Under the pieces are notes generated by a model that did no database searches, was not told the origin of the DNA, and was given only the letters and a program-made list of their open reading frames with translations. DNA of 64,000 nucleotides from Lachnospiraceae bacterium (GTDB taxonomy: Bacteria; Bacillota; Clostridia; Lachnospirales; Lachnospiraceae): contig JAILJP010000083.1 in NCBI GenBank assembly GCA_024694625.1, positions 20,606-84,605 on the forward strand, written 5' to 3'. The translations under genes were made by a program, and so were the position numbers. The number at the start of each line of letters is the position of its first letter. The stretch's first letter is position 1. Shown in pieces: positions 9,115 through 18,499 of this stretch.

Positions 9115-9305
9115 AATCTTTCTCCTTTAATCTGTTTCTCCTCAGCCACAGCTTTTATCCTCTCCCCTCGAAAAGTGGATGCATCATAGATTCCAATGCG
9201 CTGCGCAGATGCTTCATGAAGTTCCATTTCCTTTAAAAGTCTGCATAAAAACATTCTTTTCTCAACAGGCATCTTCCCACCATCTTTCCAGCTTTTGTTA
9301 ATCAC
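9111..9305 (-). CDS. Small hypothetical protein translationally coupled to the 137-aa ORF
   Basis: 64 aa; 4-nt overlap with 8701..9114. Start may be the internal Met (MPVEKRMFL). Confidence 0.4.
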   Translation of the reverse strand: MINKSWKDGGKMPVEKRMFLCRLLKEMELHEASAQRIGIYDASTFRGERIKAVAEEKQIKGERL

Positions 9306-9522
9306 ATTTTACCGATTCTATCCCCGGGATTAAATCACATATTTTATAGATTAAACACTTCTATTTTGCTGTTTTAGAAAAATAGGACTATAATAACTTT
9401 CGTAATATATTTTAAAACATAATGATATAAACAAAGAATAGAGGCGACTGTCTATCTAATTCAGATAATCAGGAGATTTCTATTTAAAAAAATACTGCAT
9501 TTAATATTCAGGGAGAATAAAT

Positions 9523-9993
9523 ATGGGACGAAAATCCGTAAGGGAAAACAAAAATGAATATCAATTAGCCAGAGAGGAAGCGAATCTTACCAGAGCTCAA
9601 GCCGCAGAGCTGATGCAGTTTGTATCTGAAAGCAGAATTGAAAAAATAGAAAGCGAAAAATCCGAGCCTCATCCGGATGAAATTCTCGCTATGGCAGATG
9701 CCTACAAAAAGCCTGCCCTTTGCAACTTTTACTGCTCTACCAAATGTCCGCTGGGTCAGGAGTATATCCCTCACGTAGAGGTAAAGGACCTTTCACAAAT
9801 CACACTGGAAATGCTTGCCACACTCAACAATTTAAATAAAGAAAAAGATCGTATGATAGAAATCACAGCTGACGGAGTTATTTCCGAAGATGAAATGGAA
9901 GATTTTACCCGTATCAAAAACCAGCTGTCACAGATTGCCATGACCGCTGATTCGCTGCAATTATGGATTGAAAACACCCTGGTGGGGACATAG
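9523..9993 (+). CDS. XRE-family helix-turn-helix protein
   Basis: 156 aa; YQLAREEANLTRAQAAELMQFVSESRIEKIESEKSEPHPDEILAMADAYKKP. Its last codons lie within palindrome R2. Confidence 0.85.
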   Translation: MGRKSVRENKNEYQLAREEANLTRAQAAELMQFVSESRIEKIESEKSEPHPDEILAMADAYKKPALCNFYCSTKCPLGQEYIPHVEVKDLSQITLEMLATLNNLNKEKDRMIEITADGVISEDEMEDFTRIKNQLSQIAMTADSLQLWIENTLVGT

Positions 9994-10052
9994 GGGACGG
10001 TTCTTTTGTCTTCATCTTTGAGTGAAGACAAAAGAACCGTCCCCCTGTCCCT
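9984..10052. repeat. REP-like palindrome F2, copy R2, between convergent genes
   Basis: GGGGACATAGGGGACGGTTCTTTTGTCTTCA...TGAAGACAAAAGAACCGTCCCCCTGTCCC; overlaps the XRE stop codon and abuts the pdxT stop. Confidence 0.93.
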
Positions 10053-10614
10053 AAGAAACCATACTTAAGAACCTCCGGTGAATTCTGTCATCTCCTCCCA
10101 GTTCCGGGTGAAACGCCAGTCCAATCTGATTCTCATACCGGACTGCCACGATTTTATCATCCACCTTTGCCAATACTTCCGCTTCACCGGCATCTTCAAT
10201 ATAAGGCGCCCGGATAAACTTCATTTCAAAATCTCCTATCCCTTGCACATACTCCCGTTTGCTGAAACTCCCAAGCTGTCTGCCGTAGGCATTTCTTTTT
10301 ACCTTTACCGGAAGAGTCCCAAAATACACATTTTGATCATTTGAGATTTCTTTCGCCAAAAGAATGAGTCCGGCACAGGTGGACAGTGTAGGGAGACCGC
10401 CTTTAATCAGCTTTTTCAACTCCTCAAACATATCCAAATCTCGCAACAGCTTTCCCTGAACCGTACTCTCTCCACCGGGCAGCACCAATCCATCCAAATC
10501 CTTCATATCCTTTTTTTGTCTTAATTCCACACATTCTGCGCCCAGAGATTCCAGAACCTTTTTGTGTTCCCAAAAAGCTCCCTGCACAGCCAATATTCCA
10601 ATCCTCAATTCCAT
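10051..10614 (-). CDS. pdxT: Pyridoxal 5'-phosphate synthase glutaminase subunit PdxT
   Basis: 187 aa; GILAVQGAFWEHKKVLESLG, LVLPGGEST, LSTCAGLILLA, LAFHPEL. Confidence 0.96.
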   Translation of the reverse strand: MELRIGILAVQGAFWEHKKVLESLGAECVELRQKKDMKDLDGLVLPGGESTVQGKLLRDLDMFEELKKLIKGGLPTLSTCAGLILLAKEISNDQNVYFGTLPVKVKRNAYGRQLGSFSKREYVQGIGDFEMKFIRAPYIEDAGEAEVLAKVDDKIVAVRYENQIGLAFHPELGGDDRIHRRFLSMVS

Positions 10615-10722
10615 ACTCCTTTTAATAATCTTTCCCAGATAAATGCCTTCTCTTATTCATCTTTTTCCAATTTTTTCTCTTATCCAACTTCTTTTTTCCG
10701 ATTCCATTTCATCGCAATGATC

Positions 10723-11598
10723 CTACTGTCCACGTTCTTCCATAATCAGCTGAATTTCGTTTTCATTTATACCCACCATAGCTTCTCCTAAATCCTCCGA
10801 AAGCTCAGCAATCAGCTTTGCATCTGTGTAATTGGTAACAGCCTGCACAATGGCAGCTGCCCGTTTTGCCGGATCTCCTGACTTAAAAATACCGGAACCG
10901 ACAAATACACCCTCAGCTCCCAACTGCATCATAAGCGCTGCATCTGCAGGAGTTGCCACACCACCGGCTGCAAAATTTACCACAGGTAACTTTTTGTTTT
11001 TATGGACATACTCCACCAGCTCATAAGGGACCTGCAGCTGTTTTGCGGCTTCAAAAAGCTCATCCTCTCTTAAAGAAGCCACCTTCACTATCTCGCTATT
11101 CATTTTTCTCATATGACGAACTGCCTGAACAATATCTCCGGTTCCCGGCTCCCCCTTTGTTCGAATCATAGATGCTCCTTCATTGATTCTTCGAAGAGCC
11201 TCTCCCAAATCCCTGGCTCCACATACAAAGGGAACTTTAAAATCCCGTTTATTAATATGATAGACATCATCTGCCGGAGACAACACTTCCGATTCATCAA
11301 TATAATCAATTTCGATTGCCTCTAAAATCTGTGCCTCTGCAAAATGTCCGATACGGCACTTCGCCATAACCGGAATACTGACAGCCTCTTGAATACCTTT
11401 TATCATCTTTGGATCGCTCATACGGGATACTCCACCGGCAGCTCTGATATCAGCCGGAATCCGCTCTAAGGCCATAACAGCACAGGCTCCGGCTTCTTCC
11501 GCAATACGGGCCTGCTCCGGTGTGGTCACATCCATAATGACTCCGCCTTTTAACATCTGTGCCAATCCTCTGTTTAATTCCACTTGTTCCTTTAACAT
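10723..11598 (-). CDS. pdxS: Pyridoxal 5'-phosphate synthase lyase subunit PdxS
   Basis: 291 aa; [46 protein letters not shown]. Confidence 0.98.
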   Translation of the reverse strand: MLKEQVELNRGLAQMLKGGVIMDVTTPEQARIAEEAGACAVMALERIPADIRAAGGVSRMSDPKMIKGIQEAVSIPVMAKCRIGHFAEAQILEAIEIDYIDESEVLSPADDVYHINKRDFKVPFVCGARDLGEALRRINEGASMIRTKGEPGTGDIVQAVRHMRKMNSEIVKVASLREDELFEAAKQLQVPYELVEYVHKNKKLPVVNFAAGGVATPADAALMMQLGAEGVFVGSGIFKSGDPAKRAAAIVQAVTNYTDAKLIAELSEDLGEAMVGINENEIQLIMEERGQ

Positions 11599-11621
11599 TT
11601 TTCATTCTCCTGCTTGTATCT

Positions 11622-11654
11622 AAGTTATAAGCATAATATAATAACTTTGGTTAT
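11622..11654. promoter_or_regulatory. Candidate PdxR-type operator between pdxS and the divergent MocR regulator
   Basis: AAGTTAT (11622-11628) / ATAACTT (11641-11647) 7-bp inverted repeat plus a third half-site GTTAT (11650-11654). Confidence 0.4.
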
Positions 11655-11705
11655 ATAAAAATACTCAAATCAGATAGATTTCAGATGCCAGAAAGAGGAA
11701 ATAAA

Positions 11706-13094
11706 ATGCTCACCTACAATTTTGAAATTATTAAGGGTCCCGTTTACGAATACCTGTATCAATGCATTAAAAATGACATTTTATCAGGAAATCTTAAACC
11801 CGGCGAAAAGCTCCCCTCCAAAAGAGCCTTTGCCAGGAACAACGGGATTAGTACCATAACGATTCAAAATGCCTATGACCAGTTGGCATCAGAAGGATAT
11901 ATTTATACTGTGGAAAGAAAGGGATATTTTGTATCCAGTCTGAATATTCTTCATGAAAAAAAGACAGTATCCAGACATGTTTCCATTTCTGAAGAGCCTC
12001 AGTACAAATACGACTTTTCCTACAACAAAATGAACACGGAAAATTTTCCCTTTTCCATTTGGGCCCGCCTCACCCGGAAAGTACTTTCAGAAAAAAAAGA
12101 TGATTTAATGAAAATATCCCCTACCGGCGGACTCCTTGAACTTCGGGAAGCCATCGCTATGCATTTACAGTCTTTTCGCGGTATGACGGTAGATCCCAAC
12201 CAGATTATTGTGGGCTCCGGTACCGAATATTTATACGGTGTTTTGGTCCAGCTTTTAGGTCGGGATAAATCCTATGCCATCGAAAACCCCGGCTACAAAA
12301 AACTAATAGACATTTACGGGCAATACGACGTATCCCTAAAATACATTTCTTTGAATCAAGAGGGGGTAGATATGGAATCCCTGCAAAACTCCCATGCTCA
12401 AATCGCCCATATCAGTCCCAATCACCATTTCCCCACGGGAATCATTACCTCTGTCAGCCGAAGATACCAGTTACTTTCCTGGGCAAACGAAGAAGACGGC
12501 AGATATATTTTAGAAGACGACTATGACAGCGAATTTCGATATAACGGAAAACCCCTTCCTACTCTCTTTAGTATGGATGGTTGTGAAAAAGTCATTTATA
12601 TGAATACCTTTTCAAAATCCTTAACTCCTACCATACGTATCAGCTACATGGTGCTTCCTTCTCATTTAGCCAATAAAATGTATAAAGAGTATTCTTTTAA
12701 ATCCTGTACTGTTTCCAACTTTGAACAATGTATTTTGGCTGAATTTATATCACAGGGATATTTTGAAAAGCACATTAACAGAATGCGCCTGTACTACATA
12801 AGGAAGCGGAAAGAAGTAATGAACTGCCTTTCTGACAGTTCTATAAAAGACGATTGCGAGATAATTGAAAGTAATGCAGGACTTCACTTTATGCTATCTT
12901 TAAACACTTTGGTTTCTGATAAGGAAATGAAGGAGCGTCTGGCTGAAAAAGGTATAAAGATAAATACCCTCTCCGACTATTACATGACCAAAAAACAGGT
13001 GCGACAGCACCTGTTTATAATGGATTATTCAAATATTCAGATGGATAAACTCTCCGAAGCTTTCGATATTATGTATCAATGCATTCAGCCTTAA
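11706..13094 (+). CDS. MocR/GntR-type regulator with aminotransferase domain, PdxR-like
   Basis: 462 aa from ATG 11706; wHTH (LSGNLKPGEKLPSKRAFARNNGISTITIQNAYDQLASEGYI) fused to fold-type I aminotransferase domain (ILEDDYDSEFRY, MNTFSKSLTPTIRISYM); divergent to pdxST. Confidence 0.9.
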   Translation: MLTYNFEIIKGPVYEYLYQCIKNDILSGNLKPGEKLPSKRAFARNNGISTITIQNAYDQLASEGYIYTVERKGYFVSSLNILHEKKTVSRHVSISEEPQYKYDFSYNKMNTENFPFSIWARLTRKVLSEKKDDLMKISPTGGLLELREAIAMHLQSFRGMTVDPNQIIVGSGTEYLYGVLVQLLGRDKSYAIENPGYKKLIDIYGQYDVSLKYISLNQEGVDMESLQNSHAQIAHISPNHHFPTGIITSVSRRYQLLSWANEEDGRYILEDDYDSEFRYNGKPLPTLFSMDGCEKVIYMNTFSKSLTPTIRISYMVLPSHLANKMYKEYSFKSCTVSNFEQCILAEFISQGYFEKHINRMRLYYIRKRKEVMNCLSDSSIKDDCEIIESNAGLHFMLSLNTLVSDKEMKERLAEKGIKINTLSDYYMTKKQVRQHLFIMDYSNIQMDKLSEAFDIMYQCIQP

Positions 13095-13122
13095 AATATC
13101 TACGAAAATACCTCTATGGAAT

Positions 13123-14625
13123 CTAATGATTCCTTGGGGTGATTCCATGTTCTTCATAGTATTTCTTCTTTTGGTCATACATATCTGAATCTGCCAAATG
13201 CTCTAAATCATCAATAGACACTTCCGGATGTTCCTTGTATGAGGCAAACCCTACAGACATGGATAGCTTCTCGGTATAAACACCATGCCAACACTCTGCT
13301 TTGGCCAAAATACTTTTCCGAAGGGTTTCTCCTGCTTTTACAGAAACGATAGCCATAAATTCATCGCCACCGGTGCGATATACCTTTCCAAGGTTTCCAA
13401 TGGTCAGTGCCAGACAATCCGCCGCACCTTTTATCAGCTCATCTCCTGCTGCATGTCCCTTCGTATCATTGACAATTTTCAACCCATTCACATCAACAGA
13501 GAAAATAACAAAGTCCTCCGGCAGCTTTTTCTTCCGAAATACCATCAAATCCTCGTCATAACATCTACGATTAAACAGACGTGTCATTTCATCTGTCATG
13601 GAAATACGAATCAGATGCTCTTCTCTTTGCTTTTCTTCCTCTACATTTCGAGTGGTATAAATTACCACAGTAGGATTCCCCTCATCATCCGTTTCCACAA
13701 CAATATACTGGGCGCGAAACCAACCGGAAACCACATCAATAAAATCCGCACTAATAAGCTTCTTCCCCTTAAGCCGGGACTGAACTGTCTGGATATTGGT
13801 AAAACTTAAAAAATCCTCTAACTGGTCCGGCATAACTTTTTTCTTTAGTCTTTGATTCATCTGGGTATGTGTCTGAGTTTCCTTATCCATGGGAATTCTT
13901 TTCAGTTCGGTATCACGCAAAGACATCTCAGTTTTAGCCTCAAAATCCAAAAGATTCACACGTTCATAGATTTCAGCCATGGAATCCAAAAGATCAAATC
14001 TCTCCTTCATGGACTTTTCCTGAGATCTGATAATCTCGTTTTGCGCAAAAAGCTGCTTGAAATAATTAATGGTAAGCTTCCCGATAATAAATGCTCCGGC
14101 ATACATAATAATATATTCAATGGTGAATCCACTCATTCGATCTGCAAAAGTTGCCGCTGCAGTGGCATAATCCGCTCTTAAAGAATAATAATATGGCGCA
14201 GTTAAATAAGCAGCTATCCCCATCAGAACATAGTTCAGAATGGAAGCATATAAAAATATAAACCTGTCACAGAACAGCAAACTAAGAAGTGGTACCAAAA
14301 ACCACGTAAGGTAAATACTTACATGCGAATAGGACATATAAAGGATTAAAAAGCTCAGTGCTGTCAGTGAAAAAAGACAGGTAAACGTAGAACTTGGAAT
14401 CTTCCTCCGCAGAATCATATGTACGAAAGACATGAAAAGCATAGAAAAACTAATCACCCAACATGTAGTATAGGTGATATCTGGAAATATTCCGGCCTGT
14501 ATACCGGAGGCAATAGCCGGACCGGTTAGTGCAAAAAACCAAAGTACTCTGTTAAGGTACCGGTTAACTGTTACGCGGTTCTCTAATAGGAACTCGCTGT
14601 ATAACGTATTCTCTATTCTATTCAT
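13123..14625 (-). CDS. Membrane-bound diguanylate cyclase (GGDEF)
   Basis: 500 aa from ATG 14625; multiple TMs then DEMTRLFNRRCYDED...YRTGGDEFMAIV. Confidence 0.92.
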   Translation of the reverse strand: MNRIENTLYSEFLLENRVTVNRYLNRVLWFFALTGPAIASGIQAGIFPDITYTTCWVISFSMLFMSFVHMILRRKIPSSTFTCLFSLTALSFLILYMSYSHVSIYLTWFLVPLLSLLFCDRFIFLYASILNYVLMGIAAYLTAPYYYSLRADYATAAATFADRMSGFTIEYIIMYAGAFIIGKLTINYFKQLFAQNEIIRSQEKSMKERFDLLDSMAEIYERVNLLDFEAKTEMSLRDTELKRIPMDKETQTHTQMNQRLKKKVMPDQLEDFLSFTNIQTVQSRLKGKKLISADFIDVVSGWFRAQYIVVETDDEGNPTVVIYTTRNVEEEKQREEHLIRISMTDEMTRLFNRRCYDEDLMVFRKKKLPEDFVIFSVDVNGLKIVNDTKGHAAGDELIKGAADCLALTIGNLGKVYRTGGDEFMAIVSVKAGETLRKSILAKAECWHGVYTEKLSMSVGFASYKEHPEVSIDDLEHLADSDMYDQKKKYYEEHGITPRNH

Positions 14626-14673
14626 AACACTCTCTCCCAAAAATGGTTATATAATATTGTACCACTTTTTTTC

Positions 14674-14723
14674 AAAAAAAAGAAGGTATCTGATGCTTCA
14701 GATACCTTCCCTTATGTTTGGGA
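14674..14723 (-). terminator. Rho-independent terminator downstream of the GH3 gene; homologous to the terminator at 2314-2363
   Basis: Minus strand reads CCCAAACATAAGGGAAGGTATCTGAAGCATCAGATACCTTCTTTTTTTT. Confidence 0.85.
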
Positions 14724-14778
14724 TATGAATATTAATTTTTCTTCTGCGACATTTATATTTCCCCCAAATCATCTTTCT

Positions 14779-17583
14779 TTATTTTACCGGTTCACCGCTT
14801 TTCCATTTTTTCATTTTGAAAAAACGACGTACATAGTAGCAAACAAACAATGCTGCCAGTACCAATCCTATACTGATTAGGATTTTTTCCACAGTTGTCA
14901 TCTTATCCGTATAAAGAATTGGCGCATCGGAATTTGCTTCCATATAAAGGATATTCTTTACAGCCTGGCGCATAGCCTTTTGTCCGGATACTGAATCCAT
15001 TACCTCATCACTAAGGGATGAAAGTAAACCATAGCTTAACTGGAAGTCATTTCCGGCTAAAGTCGCACGATTAATATCTTCTGTAGTACAAGCCATTACA
15101 CAGTCTGTAATGACGGCACCTTTAAAGCCCCACTCACTGCGAAGAACCGTCTGCAAAAGGGCTGAACTTTCAGCTGTGGGCGTATAGCCGATTCTGTTAA
15201 AAGAAGACATGATGCCGGTTCCACCACCCATCTTAATTGCCACTTCAAATCCTTTTAAGTAGATTTCACGGAGAGCCTGCTCATTCAGCCAGGTCAAAAG
15301 TCCTCCTGCATCTCGATTGGTTTCTTGATCGTTTACCGCATAGTGTTTCAAATAACAGTAGGTTCCGGTCTCTTTAATACCAATCATTTCATTTCCCGCC
15401 ATAATTCCCGAGAGATAACCATCCTCAGAATAATACTCATAGTTTCTTCCCGAGAAAGGACTTCTGTGAATGTTTACTGCAGGGCCGTAGATACCTGCCA
15501 CTCCGTAAACCTTGGCTTCATTTCCATAAACCACACCCTTGTTATAGGCTAAATCACTGTTCCATGTCTGAGCCAGCATAGCCTGATTGGTGTACATATT
15601 TCCTTTGATTCCGGCAAAGAGCTTTGCCATCAGATTGTTAATTCCGTTCGGGCCATCACACTCCAAATATCTGGGCTTTCCAATACTCTTAACAGCGGCG
15701 CTCTGCCAACCTCCGGACGAAATCAACATATTCATTTCCTCTTTGGAAATCTCATCCAAAAGATCTTCCCAAAGCTCGTCATCATAGTCCACTCCCTTCA
15801 TATCCAGAAGAGTCAGGCCGTTTTTCTTTGTGGACCAATCTGCCTTTGTAGTATCTTCAATCACTACACTGTCATCCTTTAAGGCCGCTACTGTTTCTTC
15901 AGTAGCTTCCTTTGATGTAGCTGCCATTTCAGTAGGCATGGTATTTTCCCAATCCGCTCTGGAAAGATAGGTAATGTCCTCTCCATTTGACACATCATCA
16001 AAAAGATTTGTTGCGGTGATTCCGTCTGTGCTTCTCTTTCCGTCATTCTCATCATTGTAGATTACATCAGAAGCAATGTTTATCACTTCTTTTGCCACTA
16101 CTTCATGAGAATCGTTTTGAAGACGGATTTCATAATCACCTGCTTCTAATACATAGGCTCCGCCTTTTGCCTTTACTCCTGTGTAATCATAGGAAGCCAT
16201 ATCCTCTACCAAAATTTCTATGGTAAGTGTTTCAGACTGTCCGGGCTCTAAGAGAGCTGTTTTTCCAAATCCTCCCAATACCACTTCACTTTTTTCGATT
16301 CCGCCTAAGGTATAAGGGGCGTGATAATAAATCTCTGCTACATCTTTTCCGGCCACACTTCCTATATTTTTCACCGTAACTTTTGCAGTAACGGTAGATC
16401 CGTCAAATTCTACAGAATCCAAAGTCTTCTCAAACTCCGTATAACTCTTTCCATATCCGAAGGGATACTGCACGGTGGTATCATAGTCAATAAATCCATC
16501 GGCTCCTGCGGTTTCATAGAAGCGATATCCTACATACACGCCTTCTATATAGTCTACATAGTGGTATGCATCTTCTCCGCTTTCTGCATCACCGGTTCCT
16601 GCAGCACCGGCTGTATTTTCGTAGGAAACATTTGTATAGTCATAATCCCCATGGCTGTAGAACGTAGGATTTGATTCCATCTCATAAGCAAAGGTATCCA
16701 CCGTTTTACCTGAGGGATTTGTTTCACCTTTTAAAATATTTCCAAGTGCTACCGTTCCTACAGAACCAAAACATCCGCTCCACAAGGCTGCGTCAACCTT
16801 TTCTTCTTCCAAAAAGCCCAGTTCCATGGCATTTGTTGAATTTAACACTACCACTACAGTTCCAAAGTTGTCTTCCAATAAGGTAAGCGTGTCTCTTTCT
16901 GCCTGATTCAGTTCCAAATAGTTTTTTCCGGCTTCACCGCCATAGTAGCCCTCCATATCTTTTGGAAGGTCATCACCTTCACCACCGATTCGAGAGATTA
17001 CATACAGTGCAACATCCGAATAACTCTTTGCATTTTCCACATAAGTTTCCACATCTTTTGGATTATTTTCATAAAGACCAAAGTCTGTTCCCACTAATCC
17101 TTTATTCTCTGCTGCCATTGCATTTTCTTCATAGAAAGAAACCAGTTCTTCATTTAATTCAAATCCGGCCTCTTTTAAACCATCATATAAAGATGTGTAA
17201 TTTGTACCACCTGCTCCGGATCCGGTTCCGCCAAAAGTAGAATAATAACCGCCTCGGCCAAACACATTGATCTTTGTTTCACCGGACAATGGAAGGGTAT
17301 TATTTTTGTTTTCTAATAAAACGATTCCCTCCTCAGCCTCCTGCAGGGTAATATCTTTTGCTTCGCTTTCAATTTCTTCAAAAGCCGTCCCGCTGGGGTC
17401 CTTTGCAAACACAACGTTGTCAACTACTCCAAAATAGGGTCTAAACGATGATAGTACTACGCTAACAATTAAACACAGCACCATCAAAACAGTAACAAAA
17501 ACAAAACCCACTTTTCCCGGACGTTTTATTACTTTTCCATCCACAATGCGAAGTCTTGCTTTTTTTCTCTCTTCCCTTGTCAT
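14779..17583 (-). CDS. GH3 beta-glucosidase, domain-permuted, with TM anchors at both ends
   Basis: 934 aa from ATG 17583 (GGAGG RBS). GH3 C-type domain first (EEGIVLLENKNNTLPLSG...), FnIII-like segment, then catalytic GH3 N-type domain (YGPAVNIHRSPFSGRNYEYYSEDGYLSG, GAVITD); TM near residues 25-45 and near the C-terminus. Confidence 0.92.
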   Translation of the reverse strand: MTREERKKARLRIVDGKVIKRPGKVGFVFVTVLMVLCLIVSVVLSSFRPYFGVVDNVVFAKDPSGTAFEEIESEAKDITLQEAEEGIVLLENKNNTLPLSGETKINVFGRGGYYSTFGGTGSGAGGTNYTSLYDGLKEAGFELNEELVSFYEENAMAAENKGLVGTDFGLYENNPKDVETYVENAKSYSDVALYVISRIGGEGDDLPKDMEGYYGGEAGKNYLELNQAERDTLTLLEDNFGTVVVVLNSTNAMELGFLEEEKVDAALWSGCFGSVGTVALGNILKGETNPSGKTVDTFAYEMESNPTFYSHGDYDYTNVSYENTAGAAGTGDAESGEDAYHYVDYIEGVYVGYRFYETAGADGFIDYDTTVQYPFGYGKSYTEFEKTLDSVEFDGSTVTAKVTVKNIGSVAGKDVAEIYYHAPYTLGGIEKSEVVLGGFGKTALLEPGQSETLTIEILVEDMASYDYTGVKAKGGAYVLEAGDYEIRLQNDSHEVVAKEVINIASDVIYNDENDGKRSTDGITATNLFDDVSNGEDITYLSRADWENTMPTEMAATSKEATEETVAALKDDSVVIEDTTKADWSTKKNGLTLLDMKGVDYDDELWEDLLDEISKEEMNMLISSGGWQSAAVKSIGKPRYLECDGPNGINNLMAKLFAGIKGNMYTNQAMLAQTWNSDLAYNKGVVYGNEAKVYGVAGIYGPAVNIHRSPFSGRNYEYYSEDGYLSGIMAGNEMIGIKETGTYCYLKHYAVNDQETNRDAGGLLTWLNEQALREIYLKGFEVAIKMGGGTGIMSSFNRIGYTPTAESSALLQTVLRSEWGFKGAVITDCVMACTTEDINRATLAGNDFQLSYGLLSSLSDEVMDSVSGQKAMRQAVKNILYMEANSDAPILYTDKMTTVEKILISIGLVLAALFVCYYVRRFFKMKKWKSGEPVK

Positions 17584-17705
17584 AATAACCTCCTTCATTT
17601 TCGTCCTTTTTGCCAAAGTAAGACCAAATATCCTCGTTTACAATCATGGCTTTTGGGACCTTTCTGATCTTATCTTAACAAGGGAACCCACAGAGTAAAA
17701 GAGCT

Positions 17706-17748
17706 TTGGCAGATATGGTTTTTTCATTGGCAGATATGGTTTTTCATT
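17706..17748. repeat. 21-bp tandem direct repeat upstream of a LytTR regulator gene
   Basis: TTGGCAGATATGGTTTTTTCAT / TGGCAGATATGGTTTTTCAT, abutting the -35 region. Confidence 0.85.
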
Positions 17749-17763
17749 CTATTTTTTCTTTGT

Positions 17764-17769
17764 TATAAT
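17764..17769 (+). promoter_or_regulatory. Candidate -10 (TATAAT) for the LytTR/GHKL operon
   Basis: TTTTCA-N17-TATAAT upstream of the RBS GAAAGGGG. Confidence 0.55.
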
Positions 17770-17791
17770 TTATAGAAGAAAGGGGATATTT

Positions 17792-18499
17792 ATGCGAATT
17801 GCGATTATTGATGACAATCAATTTGACAGAGAAATGATTCTCTCATTTTTAGAAAAGTTTTTCCAGGAAGATCAGGGGACATATACGGTTTCCGAATACG
17901 AAAACGCAGAAGGTTTTTTAGCACAGTACGCCTATACCTATGACTTTATTATTATGGATATTGACATGCCCGGGATTTCCGGAATAGACGCAGCCAAAAA
18001 ACTTCGAACTCTGGATAAAAACGTCACACTAATGTTTGTTACCAATATGCCCCAGTATGCCATGGAGGGATATGACGTAGAAGCGGTGGACTATGTATTA
18101 AAGCCCATTTCCTATCCGGACTTTCGACTGAAAATGCTAAAAGCAAAGCGCTACATAGCCCGAAATCATGACACTAAAATCACAATCACTACTTCCAGCG
18201 ATATCATTGTTGTAAACGCATCCGATATCTATTACGTAGAATCCCAGCTTCATTATCTCCTTTATCATACGAAAAAAGGCACCTATAAAATGCGAGGCAA
18301 ACTATCAGAGGTAGAAGACATTCTTTTCCCTTGTCATTTTGCCCGCTCCGGTGGCAGTTTCATTATTAATCTGGCTCACCTGGAACAAATTTCCGGATAT
18401 GAGGCGATTGTAGCCGGGGAAAGCCTCCCTATCAGCCGCCGCATGAAGCCCTCTCTTTTATCCACTTACACGAAATACATAGGAGGTATGAACCATTGA
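17792..18499 (+). CDS. LytTR-family response regulator (AgrA-like)
   Basis: 235 aa; REC (IIMDIDMPGISGIDAAKKLR) and LytTR domain (DIYYVESQLHYLLYHTKKGTYKMRGKLSEVE...ARSGGSFIINLAHLEQI). Confidence 0.92.
   Translation: MRIAIIDDNQFDREMILSFLEKFFQEDQGTYTVSEYENAEGFLAQYAYTYDFIIMDIDMPGISGIDAAKKLRTLDKNVTLMFVTNMPQYAMEGYDVEAVDYVLKPISYPDFRLKMLKAKRYIARNHDTKITITTSSDIIVVNASDIYYVESQLHYLLYHTKKGTYKMRGKLSEVEDILFPCHFARSGGSFIINLAHLEQISGYEAIVAGESLPISRRMKPSLLSTYTKYIGGMNH

Noticed and set aside
14741-14750. Six-codon ORF (ATG TCG CAG AAG AAA AAT TAA) near the terminator at 14674-14723
   Set aside because: Too short and without independent support despite a G-rich stretch upstream.
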